Below, piece by piece: positions 1 through 10,965 of a stretch of DNA of 64,000 nt (its first letter is position 1; the number at the start of each line of letters is the position of its first letter). Source of the DNA: Beverwykella pulmonaria (taxonomy: Eukaryota; Ascomycota; Dothideomycetes; Pleosporales; Melanommataceae); contig BCHH01000005.1 in assembly GCA_001599595.1 (NCBI GenBank), positions 1,495,552 through 1,559,551 of the forward strand. Reading direction: 5' to 3'. The notes beneath the pieces were generated by a model. That model did not search any database. It saw only the letters and a list, made by a program, of their open reading frames with translations, and was not told where the DNA came from. A program made the translations under genes and the position numbers.

Positions 1-1957
1 CTTTTGGCGGCGTGACCTTGGCCGGCTCTTTAACAGGCGCCGCTTTGGTGGGCGACTTTGCGGGTGCCTTCGCAGGTGCCTTTCCCTTCTCCTTCGGAGG
101 CGGCGGTTCTTTGCGCACTTCTTTAACTTTCTGTTTCGGCCTTTTCGCAGGAGGCTCCTCGGGTGAGGGTTCGCGGACGGCTTTCCTTTTGTGTGCCTTT
201 TTGATTTCTTTCCGCGAAGGAGCCCGGGCCTTGCTTTTCAACTTGAGTTTCAAGTTTTGTTTTGGTCGATGTTCTGGAGTGACAGGGTCATCGTCCTCGT
301 CGACATCATCGTCCTCTTCGCCAACAGCATCCTCCTCGGAATCATAACCACTTTGGATTGGAAAGTGATATACATGCATTGGGTTGATGCTGGCATCCTC
401 ACTCACAGATTCGTCATCCATCATCTCTTCACTCTCGACCTCTCCATCGCCGTTCTCAAAGGAGAAGCTCATTGGGCGGGAGGCTGACTCTTCCTGGCGA
501 GCGCGCTGCTCTTCGGTCAGGGCGACATCTGGGAGGAAGAAGGTCATTTCGACCAGACCGATGCAGATGGTGTCTCCGTGATTGAGCTCCCGGATTGTTC
601 CGCCAGCGAGGAACTGTCCGTCGACCCACAGACCATTTGAGCTTAAGACCTCGAGGGCGAAATAGCCATTGTCGAAGTCGTAGAAAATCTTGGCGTGCTC
701 GCGAGAGATGCCTTTGGGGCCCTTGACGCCTGACAGCTCAGTGATGTGCTGCGGGTGGATTGGGACCAGCGGACAGTCGCCAGGATCCTCGGGCACATAA
801 CTGTCCAGCTGCTCGGGGACTTCCTGGAAGGCCTGCATGAGAAGGTGCTGCGGGGCATGATCGGCGGGCTCCTCCTGGCTGGACTCGACGTGGTGTTGGT
901 GGTGCGAGGAAGAACTGGCCGAGTGTGAGACGCTCTGATGGCGCTGCTGGTACGCGGGGGGCATGTTGGCCATGGGTGCACTAACAATGCCGCCCGTCTC
1001 GCTGATGACGCTGCGGGGATTATGCAAGTGGTCCCTCTTGCGCTTCTTTCCATTGAGCACGGCCTTGGCACCGTTCATGTCGCCCCTCTTGCGCAGCTGC
1101 TCGGCTTTTGCGAGGCGGCGCATGTCCTTGTGGGCGAGCTCGACGTTGCGACCGAGGATAATCTGGTACGTGTGCATGTAGTAGGAGCCGTCTTCGAAGC
1201 GCAGGCGCGCAAAGGCGCTGAGCCGCTGCTCAGCTTGATCGGAAGCCATCTGTTGAGAGCATTCCTCCACAGCGTTGTCGTGCACCGCGTAGTCAGCTGC
1301 TATGGGGGGAGGGTTCGCAAAGCTCTGCGACTGCGCGTCGAGATTGAGGCTCGTCGCGGGCGCGGCAGTAACATCGGAGGGGTAAGCGGCAGGTGCCAAT
1401 GCGGCCGGGAGATGTGCCGACGTGATCGGGGGAGGCACGCTGAGCGCATCCGTAGCCATGGTGGCAGTTGTGGTGGATTCGGAGAAGTCGAGGTCGGCGG
1501 TGGAGACATGGTGAGCAGGCGGCCCATGGCTAGAAAGCGGCAGGAGCGACGGCCCCTTCACGTAGTCCATGTCGTCGCCATTTTCGCCGTCGAGGGGGGT
1601 TGTAGAGGGAAAAGCTGTTGAAGAAGCTGAGGCCTGTCAAGTCGGTCAGTATCGCAGAACACGCGCCGCGCTGAGAGCAGCGCGGGCGGAGCGGGCGCAA
1701 GGCAGCGTACCTTTAGACGCGGCGAAGAACTGGCCCGTGGATGCGAGTGAATTGCGGGCAGCGCTGTGCTTGCGGATGGCGTGCAGCGGCGGGCGGGCGA
1801 GGATGTCGTTGTCGTCGAACTCGCCGTCTGCCGTCTCCATCGGCGCCAGCGGACGAGGTTGAGAAGCTGGAGGCGTCGGTCGGCCTGTGCTCACGGCACG
1901 TGCGGGTTGGATCTTGGCTGCAGCGAGGTCGTCCCCACGGTTCCTTTCGGCTGGCAA
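1..1957 (-). CDS. FHA-domain protein, Fhl1-like (forkhead-associated transcription factor), C-terminal end outside window
   Basis: Two exons are seen, 1957-1711 and 1614 to beyond base 1. The 96-bp intron (GTACGC...ACAG) joins AAA-G to CT and keeps the frame. The protein has a Pro/Ala-rich N-terminus, then a split FHA domain: a first strand pair (LSAFARLRF...YYMHTYQIILGRN), a basic insert (KKRKRD), and the FHA core near bases 760-540 with GPKGISREHAKIFYD, SSNGLWVDG and HGDTICIGLVEMTFFL. An acidic stretch and a long Lys/Pro/Ala linker follow. In fungi this split FHA form is typical of Fhl1, a regulator of ribosomal-protein genes whose forkhead domain lies C-terminal to the FHA; that part would be beyond base 1, so the Fhl1 call is inference while the FHA call is firm. 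The gene is divergent from the dioxygenase at 2372. Confidence 0.8.
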
Positions 1958-2371
1958 CCACTTCGTGACGATGTACTGGCCATCTGCACTACCTTCTCAA
2001 ACTCTCATCCTGGCTCCATGGGCTCGAATCCCTCGGCCTCGAGATAGCTGGGGTACCGCATCGCCCGGTCGTCTTATACTGTTCGTAGACCCGCTGCATG
2101 AGGACTCGCAGCGTTGGTGTCACTTCAACCATCATCAAGATCTAGGAAGTTGCAAAGTCGTGCAGTAAAAGTGACAAATAGGAGGGAGAAGGTCTGCTTG
2201 AAATTTTCACTGCTCAGAAATTGTCTTTTCTTGATTCTAGCGCCATTCACCGCGACTCGACAAAGCCCAATTCTGGCTGCCATCCATACTCTCCGGCTGG
2301 CCCATCGAATCACGCTCCGCCAACGGGTTATACGCCGACACCGTTGCAGCATCGACGGCAGCATTGTAAGA
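1958..2371. promoter_or_regulatory. Divergent intergenic promoter region
   Basis: The 414 bp between the start codons of the Fhl1-like gene (-) and the dioxygenase gene (+) must hold both promoters. I see no clear TATA box. Open frames continue upstream of both start codons, but the chosen starts give the expected N-termini. Confidence 0.5.
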
Positions 2372-3298
2372 ATGCCTCCTAAGAAGAAGAGCAAGAATGA
2401 GACACCGGCTGCGCAGAGCTCGTCAAAGCAGGCGCAGCCGCCCAACTGGCCTGCCTTCCAGCCGCTCATTCCAGCTTCCGATCTGTCACTGCGCGAGGTA
2501 TTGCCTGGCCATATTGTTACCGTCCCTAATCTGTGGACGGCGACACTGTGCAAGAGCTACGTCTCCTTTCTCGCTTCACTGCCGCTCACGACCACGCCGG
2601 GCAAGCCTAGGAAGGGCGACGCGGTTCGCGTAAATGATCGCTTTCAGATTGATGACCCTGCTTTTGCCGAGAGACTGTGGAGCAGCACAGCGTTGAGGGA
2701 CCTTATCTTGGGAACTGCAGAAGACGGGACGCTCGATTTAAACGAAGCCCAGCGCAAGGAACTGTGGGGCGGCGAAGTGGTAACAGCTTCCTCATTCACT
2801 GTCTGGCCATCTTGACGATAATCATGATCCAGATTGGGTTAAACCCAAACATTCGCATCTATCGATACTCCAAAGGCCAGTTCTTTGACCAACATTGTAC
2901 GTGTTTGCCCTCTGCTGCGGGATGTGCCGCATCGGACTCTCACGTTGGGTTTCCCTTCAAGCACCGGTCTCTGTGTCTGACCTCCACCAGACGATGACTT
3001 CAATAACGTTGTAATCCCCGGTTCACCTTCTACACCCGCCCGGACCACATGGACCCTACTGCTCTACCTCACCAGTCCCGCCACCGGATGCATTGGCGGC
3101 GAAACCGTCTTTTACCCTGAACCAGCACCTTCGAAGAAGAAGGGCAAAGAGCCGCCACCCGAGCCTTTTATCATCGAACCAGAGGTTGGTCTCGCACTGT
3201 TGCATCGTCACGGTGCTGACTGCATGCTGCACGAAGGACGCGAAGTGCTAGCGGGCGAGAAATGGGTCATCCGAAGCGATCTTTGTGTACGGCGGTAA
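2372..3298 (+). CDS. 2-oxoglutarate/Fe(II)-dependent dioxygenase, prolyl-4-hydroxylase-like
   Basis: Three exons, 2372-2779, 2833-2896 and 2991-3298, give a 259-aa protein. It starts with a Lys-rich tail (MPPKKKSK), and the P4Hc-type double-stranded beta-helix is in the last 130 residues. The iron site is visible as H-x-D in FFDQHYDDF, which is created across the second splice junction, a distal His in CMLHEG, and a 2-oxoglutarate-binding basic residue in EKWVIRSD. This matches small fungal oxygenases annotated as prolyl 4-hydroxylase alpha-subunit domain proteins. There is no signal peptide, so a cytosolic or nuclear location is likely. The true substrate is unknown. Confidence 0.85.
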
Positions 3299-4740
3299 GA
3301 GTTGGCGGTTATGTCAAGCTGCGCGTCTCTAGCGTGTCGGCAACCTTTGATATATTTCTTTAGGCTATCTGGACATCGAACGTGGAAGTATAGACGCTCT
3401 CTCCAGCGGCGCCGCCACTTTCCCTTCTTGATTTTAGCCCGTATCACAATTTGAACAAAGCTGCATGATTCTGATATCTTTCTTTCCCTCTCTCCTTATC
3501 AAACTATCGACGCGCTTCTTACAATCGCAAATTTGCGCGGCCTTCGCACCTTAATTCGGGAGGCAGGTGCGATGACAGTTTGGTTTTCCCACCATTCCAC
3601 CCGGACGATGAATTCGACGCTCCAAGGATAGAAACCTTGCCGTATGTCGCTCCAACTCGTTCTTTACTGCGATGCGATTCCCTCCCCAGCTAGAACCTCT
3701 CATCTCGCTGGCCCCAGCTCTCGACATTGGTGGCGAAGGAGTGTTACGGACACAGGCATGATACTTCCCGTAGGCATTCTGCGATCTTTCTCGATATAAA
3801 TAGAATGTCTGCGGGGATAGTCACTGGATTTCAGCGACTCACGTCCCCTCGATATCGAGATTCAGAACGCCTATTTTTGTGAATTATTCGGACTCTGGCA
3901 TTCTCGGTAGTCTATCATCCAACGCCACCCTGGGCATCGAATCGAATGTACCAACTCTTTCGTGCAGTTTGTACGACTTTGTTTACCCTCAAAGCACTTC
4001 GAAGACGTTTGATTTAGCATCGACTCAGTTCCGTAGTTCGGCACATGTGAGCGTAGTTGCGACATGTCTCTTGTGACATCCGTACAAAGGAGCATCGCAG
4101 GTATTCAATATTGATGACAAAATCCGAACCATAGAACACACTGATATACCACAGTACCGATGAGTCGTACTAGTGCGGACCATCGATGCCATCAATGGAT
4201 TGTTCTCAGCGCCGGCTGGGGTCCTGCCAGCATCGTATGAGCATGGCCTCACCTCTGCAGTAATTTCACCTCGACGGGCATTCATCCCCTTCTATACACT
4301 TGTGCTTCTCTGCAGTCGAGCTGAAATTTCAGGCTTCTTTCGCTTAATGCAAACCCCTGCAGAGCGTCTCACTCTTGGCGATTCACCTTCGTTTCACCTT
4401 GGCGATCTAACCAGACTAGGGTGCTGTCTGGGCATTTGACACAGCAGGCCGCGTTTCAGCATCGATGTTCACGCCTGCGATTGCCTCGTTGCCAACTTAT
4501 CCCCGCTTTACCGCTAGGGACGTCGCGAACACGCCTCCCATGCCAAACAATTCCAGTCGCAGCCCCCGAGGTGGGCCGACACACCCGCAGGCCATGGAAT
4601 ACTAGAGCAGCGCGCTGCAGCATGTGTGGGCTCTCCAGCTGTGCTCATTTCTCCCCACTTTCACTCTCTAATATTCGTTCCTTGCTCAGACCCGGCGTCC
4701 TTCCTTTATTTGCACATAGATTTGATTTGATTTGAGAGAC
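3299..4740. other. Intergenic, no supported gene
   Basis: Only short open frames on both strands, none with recognisable protein character. A TATA-like TATAAATAG lies near 3795 but no coding region could be joined to it. The last part is the upstream region of the UstYa-like gene. Confidence 0.5.
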
Positions 4741-5628
4741 ATGATGGAGCCGCAACATGATTATAAGAATGTGCAACAGCACGACCACCACGACGACGAT
4801 TCCTCGACCGAGGTGGAGAGCCTAGTGGGCATGGAGAAGCAGTGGGGGGCCGAGAACTTCAGTACGAGGACACGGAGGGCGAAGAGGAACACTTGCGTGT
4901 CATTGCTGAAGGCGTCGAGGTGGTTCGTGGTGATAGGGCTACAGCTCGTGATGGTGGGATTGCTGGCGAAGGATCAGGGAATGTTGCTTGATTTCCAGTG
5001 GGGACAGAGCGGAAAGACCAGTGAGAAGCAGGTCGGCGGCGACGTGACGGGCTTTGGGCCTTACAGTATGTCTACCCTTTCTTTCCATCCCATACTTGGA
5101 TCCTCGAATTGTCTTTAACGAGAGATGATAGTGCCGACACAAATCACCACCTTCAAAATCAACCAAACCTTCGCCCCATACAACACATCCGACTTCTTCA
5201 AGCCCGAAGTTCTGCGCGCCTGGAATGAGCTGATCCCCGTCGGCATGGGTTTCCAGCACGTAAAGAACCCCGAGAAGTACCACGACCTACCCACACCCAT
5301 TGTGTGGGACCAGAACAAGACCGTTTTCACAACGTCAATGACGCACCAGCTGCACTGCTTGTATGCGGTTGTGGAGGTGTATTCGGGACTGAAGTCCAAT
5401 GTGGCACTGCCAGATGACCATCATTGGCATATGATTCACTGCTTCGATTACATGCGCCAAGCAATCATGTGCAGCGCAGACATGAGTCTGGAGGGCCTGG
5501 AAACGACATTCCCAGATCACAATGGAGGGAGCGATGGCTGGGACAGCAAACATGTCTGCAGGGACTACTCGCAAGTCAGGGCTCATCTTGAGAAAGTGCG
5601 CGCATACGACGACCAGGAGATCTTCTAG
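4741..5628 (+). CDS. UstYa-like (DUF3328) oxidase
   Basis: Two exons, 4741-5065 and 5132-5628, joined by a GTATGT intron, give 273 aa. A cytosolic N-terminus rich in His and Asp is followed by one membrane helix near residues 60-77 (WFVVIGLQLVMVGLLA) and a lumenal domain. The two family motifs are present: HQLHC near residue 180 and HWHMIHCFDYMRQAIMC near residues 208-222, supplying the His and Cys residues of the proposed metal site. UstYa proteins carry out oxidative cyclisation or chlorination on fungal ribosomal peptides and some other secondary metabolites. No precursor peptide with repeated cores, no UstQ-type tyrosinase and no second UstY copy is visible nearby, so its substrate is open. 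Confidence 0.9.
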
Positions 5629-6240
5629 ATGCGGTTCACTCGACTGCCATGGTTCGCTGTGCTGGCCTTTTCTTGTTTTATATACCACCAAATCATATCT
5701 TCGTCGGTCAAATATATCTTTCACTCTAACACCCACGTCCTTGTATCTCTTTACTTCGGCTGATATCCAGCTCGATCTGGAAAATTCAAATGTTCAGCCA
5801 ACGTAATTCTATATGCTATCACTCCTGACTTTTTCGTGGCACGTAGTTAGTCAAACTCGTAGTTCACTCTACTACAAACTCACACCCCAAGGACATAGAT
5901 GCAATCGGCAAATTCCCAACGGAACCACCAAGTAAATGAAATTTCGTTAATTCTTATCCGCCCGCCGTCCATTACCCCCTAGTCATTTTCATACAAGAGA
6001 GAAATTGCAGCACTCACCTACACATCACATACTTCTCTATACTCACACTTTCAAAGTCTGCGTACCGAGCTTGCACCCCCTGCCACTCATGATAGTAACC
6101 TCTATATCACTAATCTCCCGGGGTTTACCTTCCGAATTGCAGCCGCAAAGTGCAGTCCCGCTCTTCGCGAGTTGCGCAGGTGGAACCTTTACATTAGATA
6201 TCTCGAGATGGTCGTCGACAACGGTGGCGTTTGGGTTTCC
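5629..6240. other. Intergenic, nothing recognised
   Basis: 3' region of the UstYa-like gene and of the small convergent gene at 6241-6507. No coding or repeat signal seen. Confidence 0.4.
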
Positions 6241-6507
6241 TTAGGCGACGAAGACGACTGCCCCGGTAGTTAGTAGTTCTTCTCTTGAATAGTGATTAGG
6301 TGTTTGGTGTGCACTGTCGTTGGCGGTCTTATTTGTAGTCTGCTCGTTGACTCCGTGCCCTAGCTTCTTAACTGCGTCCCTGAGAACTTGTTTGAGGTTT
6401 AAGAGGCACAACTAGAGAAAGCTGAGCGTTTGGACAAAGTAAAGGAAGTAAGTATATACCGGGGCCTTGCGGTCCTTGCTGGTGGGGTCGAAGTTACACG
6501 AAGCCAT
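6241..6507 (-). CDS. Small hypothetical protein (72 aa), two exons
   Basis: Exon 1 (6507-6460) encodes MASCNFDPTSKDRKAP. A 48-bp intron (GTATAT...TCTAG) follows, and exon 2 (6411-6241) encodes 56 residues ending TTGAVVFVA before TAA. The frame joins exactly and the second exon reads as a soluble, charged, helix-capable segment (VLRDAVKKLGHGVNE). I do not recognise the family. The intron is at the minimum length used elsewhere in this window (48 bp in the 34-kb regulator). There is no signal peptide. Evidence is limited to clean splice signals and protein-like composition, so transcript support would decide. Confidence 0.5.
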
Positions 6508-7329
6508 GGTGCATACTCAAGGAGAGATAAGTGCTTAGAGCGGTGCTTGGTGTAGTTGATGATGGCTGTGGAAAGGGGTTATACTTGGACTGCTGAGAGT
6601 CGCTTGTTAGGTCACTGTAGTCTATCGTTGCTGTTTGTTGCACCCCACGCAGATATATCATGTTCTCATTTACCTTGACAACTGCCCTTTCCCACGGGAG
6701 CATTGTGTCTTTGGCAGTCTCGCCGTTTTTGCTTTTGATACTGAGGCCATGAACTCAAAGTGCCAAAATTAAGTGACTGGTCGTGCCAGTATCAGTATCA
6801 GCTCTATTACAATACATCAAATATCTAGTTTAGGCGGCGTAACTGGATCCCAGCGTCTACGCACGGGAAATTAGAGATATTTCAACAATGTCTGTTTAGC
6901 GGATTGAAGCGGGTTTGCTAGCTTATAATCCTGCTAATCATCTTTTACGAAGATGGGATGTCGTTTTATGAAGACGTAGAGACTATGAGAGGTCCTTTAC
7001 GCTCCTGTGAGGTTCTATCTCTTTATTCGTATAAATCGCTAGCCGCATGTATCTCAAACCTGAAACTACCATCTTCCTCCATTTCTCTGCCTTCAACGCT
7101 TGAAACCTGCTCTACATGCAAGCCGGGCGCTGCTCGCTTGGGAGACAGTCATTAAAAATAGAGCAAGAAGATGATTTGAGTGACTTAGAGAGAAGCAAAT
7201 GCATGTTATAAACTATATGTGGTCGAAGTTTTAGTTTGGGAGTGAGCAATTTGTAATGCTGCAGCGTATTAATCAGGTCCTGAAGGAGTACTCAAAGTGA
7301 AGCCAATATTAGCATGACCTATTTTTGAA
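6508..7329. other. Intergenic, nothing recognised
   Basis: Short open frames only. It could hold the missing 5' exons of the DUF6594-like fragment that follows, but I could not find a convincing match. Confidence 0.4.
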
Positions 7330-7887
7330 TTGGAGATTGGTAAGATTGACCTCGTGCACCATCGGAGACGAAGCGCTCATCCAACAATCCCACATCCACA
7401 CCCTCTCACCCTCGACCTCCAACACTTCCTCGACAACGAAGAGCTGATAGATGTATGGTCCATGACCGGGGTAGACAACGAGACTTGGGACACGGTACCC
7501 GGCCTGGTTGGTCTACAGAGTCGGCGGAAAGAAGACTGGTTTCCGAAATGGGTGGCTGACCACCCGATATACCTTTTTGAGTGTGGATGGAGCAAGTTCA
7601 AGAGACCAAACAAACGTACTGGGGCTCTTGGGTACAGAGACTTGTCCCCGTTTAGGGTTAAGTTTGTGCTCGCAAATGTGCTCGCAAGTGTGCTCGCGAG
7701 CGTAGTGTCGATTGCTTGCTTTGTAGTGTTGATTAAGATGTTGGATCTACGAGTTCAGGTTGGCGCTCTAATGGGGTTCGATTTTCTGGTCTCTTTATGC
7801 CTGAGCATTTTCACTGACGCAAAGAGGATAGAGGTGCTTGCAATTACTGCAGCGAAAGTTTGGCTTGCTTTCCAAAAGCTAATTTGA
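7330..7887 (+). pseudogene. DUF6594-like membrane protein, C-terminal fragment
   Basis: An open frame without an ATG at its head (first ATG near 7462) encodes the C-terminal half of what looks like a DUF6594 protein. It has a soluble segment with LDLQHFLDNEELIDVW and DWFPKWVADH, then hydrophobic stretches (LANVLASVLASVVSIACFVVLI, VGALMGFDFLVSLCLSIF) and the end DAKRIEVLAITAAKVWLAF, resembling the family's closing pattern (basic pair, E-hydrophobic-A-A-T/A-A). The usual N-terminal domain is not visible upstream, so this is either truncated or has 5' exons I cannot find. DUF6594 proteins are fungal membrane proteins of unknown function. Confidence 0.5.
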
Positions 7888-8804
7888 GCTAGTTTTGCCG
7901 CTCTCTAATTCGAATTCGTGGGGATAGGTGGTGATGGTATGGTTTTATAGACAGAGTGCAGATTTAACATGGTCCGCTGAAATTGTTACGGGAGGACCAT
8001 GGAGGGTTTTTTTAATTCCTTTGGAGTTTGGTCAGTCATTTGGTGATAACGGGTACGTGCTTGGCATCCAGGAACCTCAATCAAACTTTGAGGTACCTCC
8101 AGTAGTAGATGTACGGCTGCTAGGCCTTTACAAAAAGCACACACTAGACCTTGCTGACGAATGAATCCTGGTCAGAACGTGATGCAAGTAAATTGGTCGT
8201 GGAGGTCGCGGAGGTTGAACCCCGGCTCTCCAACCATGGCCCGAAGACAGGCTTGGCAGTCTTCATTTCAAGACTGAAGTTCCAGCTACAGAAAGGGGTA
8301 CAAGTAGCGAACGGGACCGCATGTCTCGCGGCCCTTCTCTCTATGGTTAGAATACACGGCCCTCCTATGAAGAAGTGACTCGCGCGAGCCACCGCACAGA
8401 TAAAATTTGTACGGAAGACGCACGGATGGCGGGAGAGCCGTGTACCCAACCATGTTAAGCGTACCTAGCGTTCTCGGTTTCTATTCATGCTGACCTCTTA
8501 TATGTGTGTTCCAATGTATGTTGTGTTACTGTGGGGAATACTGGTCGATTGGTAATTTTGGTGTTCGCCCGAGTGGAGTTCCGACCTCTGAGGTCCGAGA
8601 CCCGAGCATCGAATGCGGTCAAGTGTACGCTTTTCTGTGTATTAGCTGGAAGAGGTGGCGCATGCGGCTGACCTTTCGTGCGATATAAATGGGCTGTATT
8701 TCTCGTTGAAATCGGTACCATATACCAATCGACAGGACCCTCAATCCCTAAAAAAGTTAAAAGTTCGAATCACAATTCTACTAGCCCTATATTAGTCTGA
8801 CATA
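7888..8804. promoter_or_regulatory. Upstream region of the amidohydrolase gene with TATA box
   Basis: No gene recognised. TATAAAT at 8684-8690 lies about 115 bp before the amidohydrolase ATG at 8805, a normal distance for a fungal TATA promoter. Confidence 0.5.
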
Positions 8805-10128
8805 ATGGCTTCGTTCATCATCCGCGACGTCCGCATCTTCACGGGTGAAGAAACAATTCCAGAGGGATTTATTCAAATCCAGGATGGCAAGATCAAATCT
8901 GTAGGGCCCGTCTCTAGCGTGCCTGCTCAGGCCTCAGTCAAGACGTACTCGAAGCCAGGCCACACCTTGCTGCCCGGTCTTATCGACTGCCATATTCACG
9001 CCGACAAAGCGAACCCTGTTGCCCTACCTCAGGCTCTCCGCTTTGGAGTCACAACGGTCTGTGAAATGCACAACGAGATCCAGCACGTCCAGAAGCTGCA
9101 TAGGCAGACCCAGGAGCCGGACACGGCAAGTTACAAGACGGCAGGTCAGGCGGCGACGATTGAGAACGGATGGCCAATTCCTGTGATAATGGCACACGAC
9201 AAGAGTGCTGAAACAGTAGCAGAGATCGCGGCGTGGCCGAAGCTGACAAACAGAAAGAACGTGGTGGAGTATCTAGAATGGAACAAGAAGGAGATGAAGC
9301 CGGACTACATCAAGTTGATGCACGAGTCTGGGACGAGCATGGGGTTTCAGCTAACCTACCCGTCGGTAGAGCTGCAAGCTATAATTGTGGAGGAGTCGAA
9401 CAAGAGAGGGTATTTGACTGTTGCACATGCTCTATGTATGAAGGATACGCTCGAAGTGCTAGAGGCAGGTGTCAATGGCTTGACGCATACGATCTGCGAC
9501 CAGCCACCGACGCAGGAACTGGTCGATGCATACAAGAAGAATAACGCCTGGCTCAATCCAACACTCGCGGCGATTGGAAGTCTAACAACAGAAGGGCAGG
9601 AACTGCAGCACAAGTTCGCGCACGACAAGAGGGTGGAGGGCTTGATTGGTGAGAAAGAGATTGGAAATTTGTGCAACTGCATGGCTATGGCAGCAAAGAC
9701 TGGGAAGGCAGAATACGCATATGAAAGCGTGAGGATGCTGAAAAAGGCCGGGATCGATATTGTCGTGTGAGTGACCTCGGCAGTGAGTGGTGATGACGCA
9801 ACTAACAGTACACAGTGGAAGTGACTCTGCAGGCCCAGCTGTGGGGACCGCATTTGGCCTCTCGATGCACCAGGAGCTATATCTCTTCGTGCATAAGGCT
9901 GGATTTACCCCAGAGGAGGCTCTTCGTGCAGCAACTAGTGTGACGGCGAAGCGGTTCAAGTTCTCAGATCGTGGAAGGCTGGCAGAGGGTTTGAACGCAG
10001 ACCTGCTTCTGGTCGAGGGCAACCCACTGGAGGATATCGATGCTACGCTCAACATCCGGGGCGTCTGGCGCGATGGTAACCTGTGCAGTGCCCATGTTAA
10101 GAAGATGGAAGACTCATCGTCTCCTTGA
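8805..10128 (+). CDS. Metal-dependent amidohydrolase
   Basis: Two exons, 8805-9766 and 9816-10128, give 424 aa. The intron has GTGAGT, an ACTAAC branch site and CACAG. It is a full amidohydrolase-superfamily protein: N-terminal beta-sandwich start (RDVRIFTGEETIPEG), HxH metal ligands at H63 and H65 in LIDCHIHAD, a Lys in DYIKLMHE that fits the carboxylated lysine, His residues in VAHALC and LTHTICD, and the catalytic Asp in GSDSAGP, which is formed across the splice. The end (GRLAEGLNADLLLVEGNP) is typical of the imidazolonepropionase/prolidase-like branch. No signal peptide. It likely hydrolyses a cyclic amide or a dipeptide-like compound; the substrate cannot be told. Confidence 0.9.
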
Positions 10129-10788
10129 GACCTGTGTTGACTGGCTTCAGATAGTACAGGCTACTTGACGTTTGAGAAAAATGGACCTTAAATGTCAAAT
10201 AAAGGCAATTTCGATGAGGTCTCAGGTCGCGAGTAATGTGAATGAAGAAGTAGAATCCAGGCAGCAAGTCGCCCGACCATGAAACTTTTGCCGTCTAGTA
10301 GGTCCTGTATGTAGTCAAGTTCTCATCTCTCGTTGTAATTCCTCGCTCCCTAACTATTTCAACTGCCTCACCTCTCGTATGCCGGACCATCTGGTAAATT
10401 CTCTGCCCTGCCTTTGTTGGCCGATACCATAGAGAGCCTTTCGCCGTCCTCCCGTCCAATTAAGTTGCCGGTGACGTCGATCAAGTCCCATTGAAAGTAT
10501 CACCATTTCTTTCTGTTCGAACACAACGGGCAGACGCACTGAGCAAGGGGAAACTCGAGTGGGTGCAGGACAAGGTAGCTGACACGATATGATACTATGA
10601 CAGGTCGTAGAGGGTTGGCGAGAAGTGAGGTGCCGGAGGAATCGTGGTGTTTGTGAGTCCCCAAATCGACGCTGCGCAGTCACCTCAAGGGTGCAACAAA
10701 TCGCATACAAGCTTATGAGAATCAGCAGCGATTACACCCAAATCGAGCAATTCGCTGTTGAATATATCCTCAAAGAGGTTGCGCCCGG
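10129..10788. other. Intergenic, nothing recognised
   Basis: 3' flank of the amidohydrolase gene. The short open frames show no family features. Confidence 0.4.
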
Positions 10789-10965
10789 TTACCCTCTCTC
10801 TTCTCTAAATGAGTGGCGCGGACTGGGGCGCGTAACCTGAGGTGCAACCTGTGACAAACGCAACCGCGAGACTCCGTACGCCTCTGCGGCAGCGCGTTTA
10901 GATGATAAAACGTGGGAATTGAGCGCGTTAATAGATTGGTCTATTGCCTGCTTACGAGGTTCCAT
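10789..10965 (-). mobile_element. Fragment of a pogo/Fot1-type transposase (HTH_psq N-terminus)
   Basis: Starting at an ATG (10965) the minus strand reads MEPRKQAIDQSINALNSHVL followed by SSKRAAAEAYGVSR. This is the Psq-type helix-turn-helix that opens Fot1/Pogo (Tc1-mariner) transposases of fungi, where a short Ala-rich recognition helix precedes AAxAYGV. The similarity stops after about 35-40 residues and no DDE domain follows on the minus strand, so only a relic remains. No terminal inverted repeats were found. Confidence 0.5.

Noticed and set aside
643..1527. Long Ser/Arg/Pro-rich open frames on both strands within the Fhl1-like gene
   Set aside because: They are frame shadows of the GC-rich FHA coding exon, which reads as a coherent domain in another frame.
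3879..4439. Short frames on both strands as a possible RiPP precursor for the UstYa-like protein
   Set aside because: No signal peptide, no Kex2-spaced core repeats and no proper start codon in the plus-strand frame.
8485..8721. Open frames near 8.5 kb as a small gene
   Set aside because: No recognisable features, and the segment fits the amidohydrolase promoter with its TATA box.
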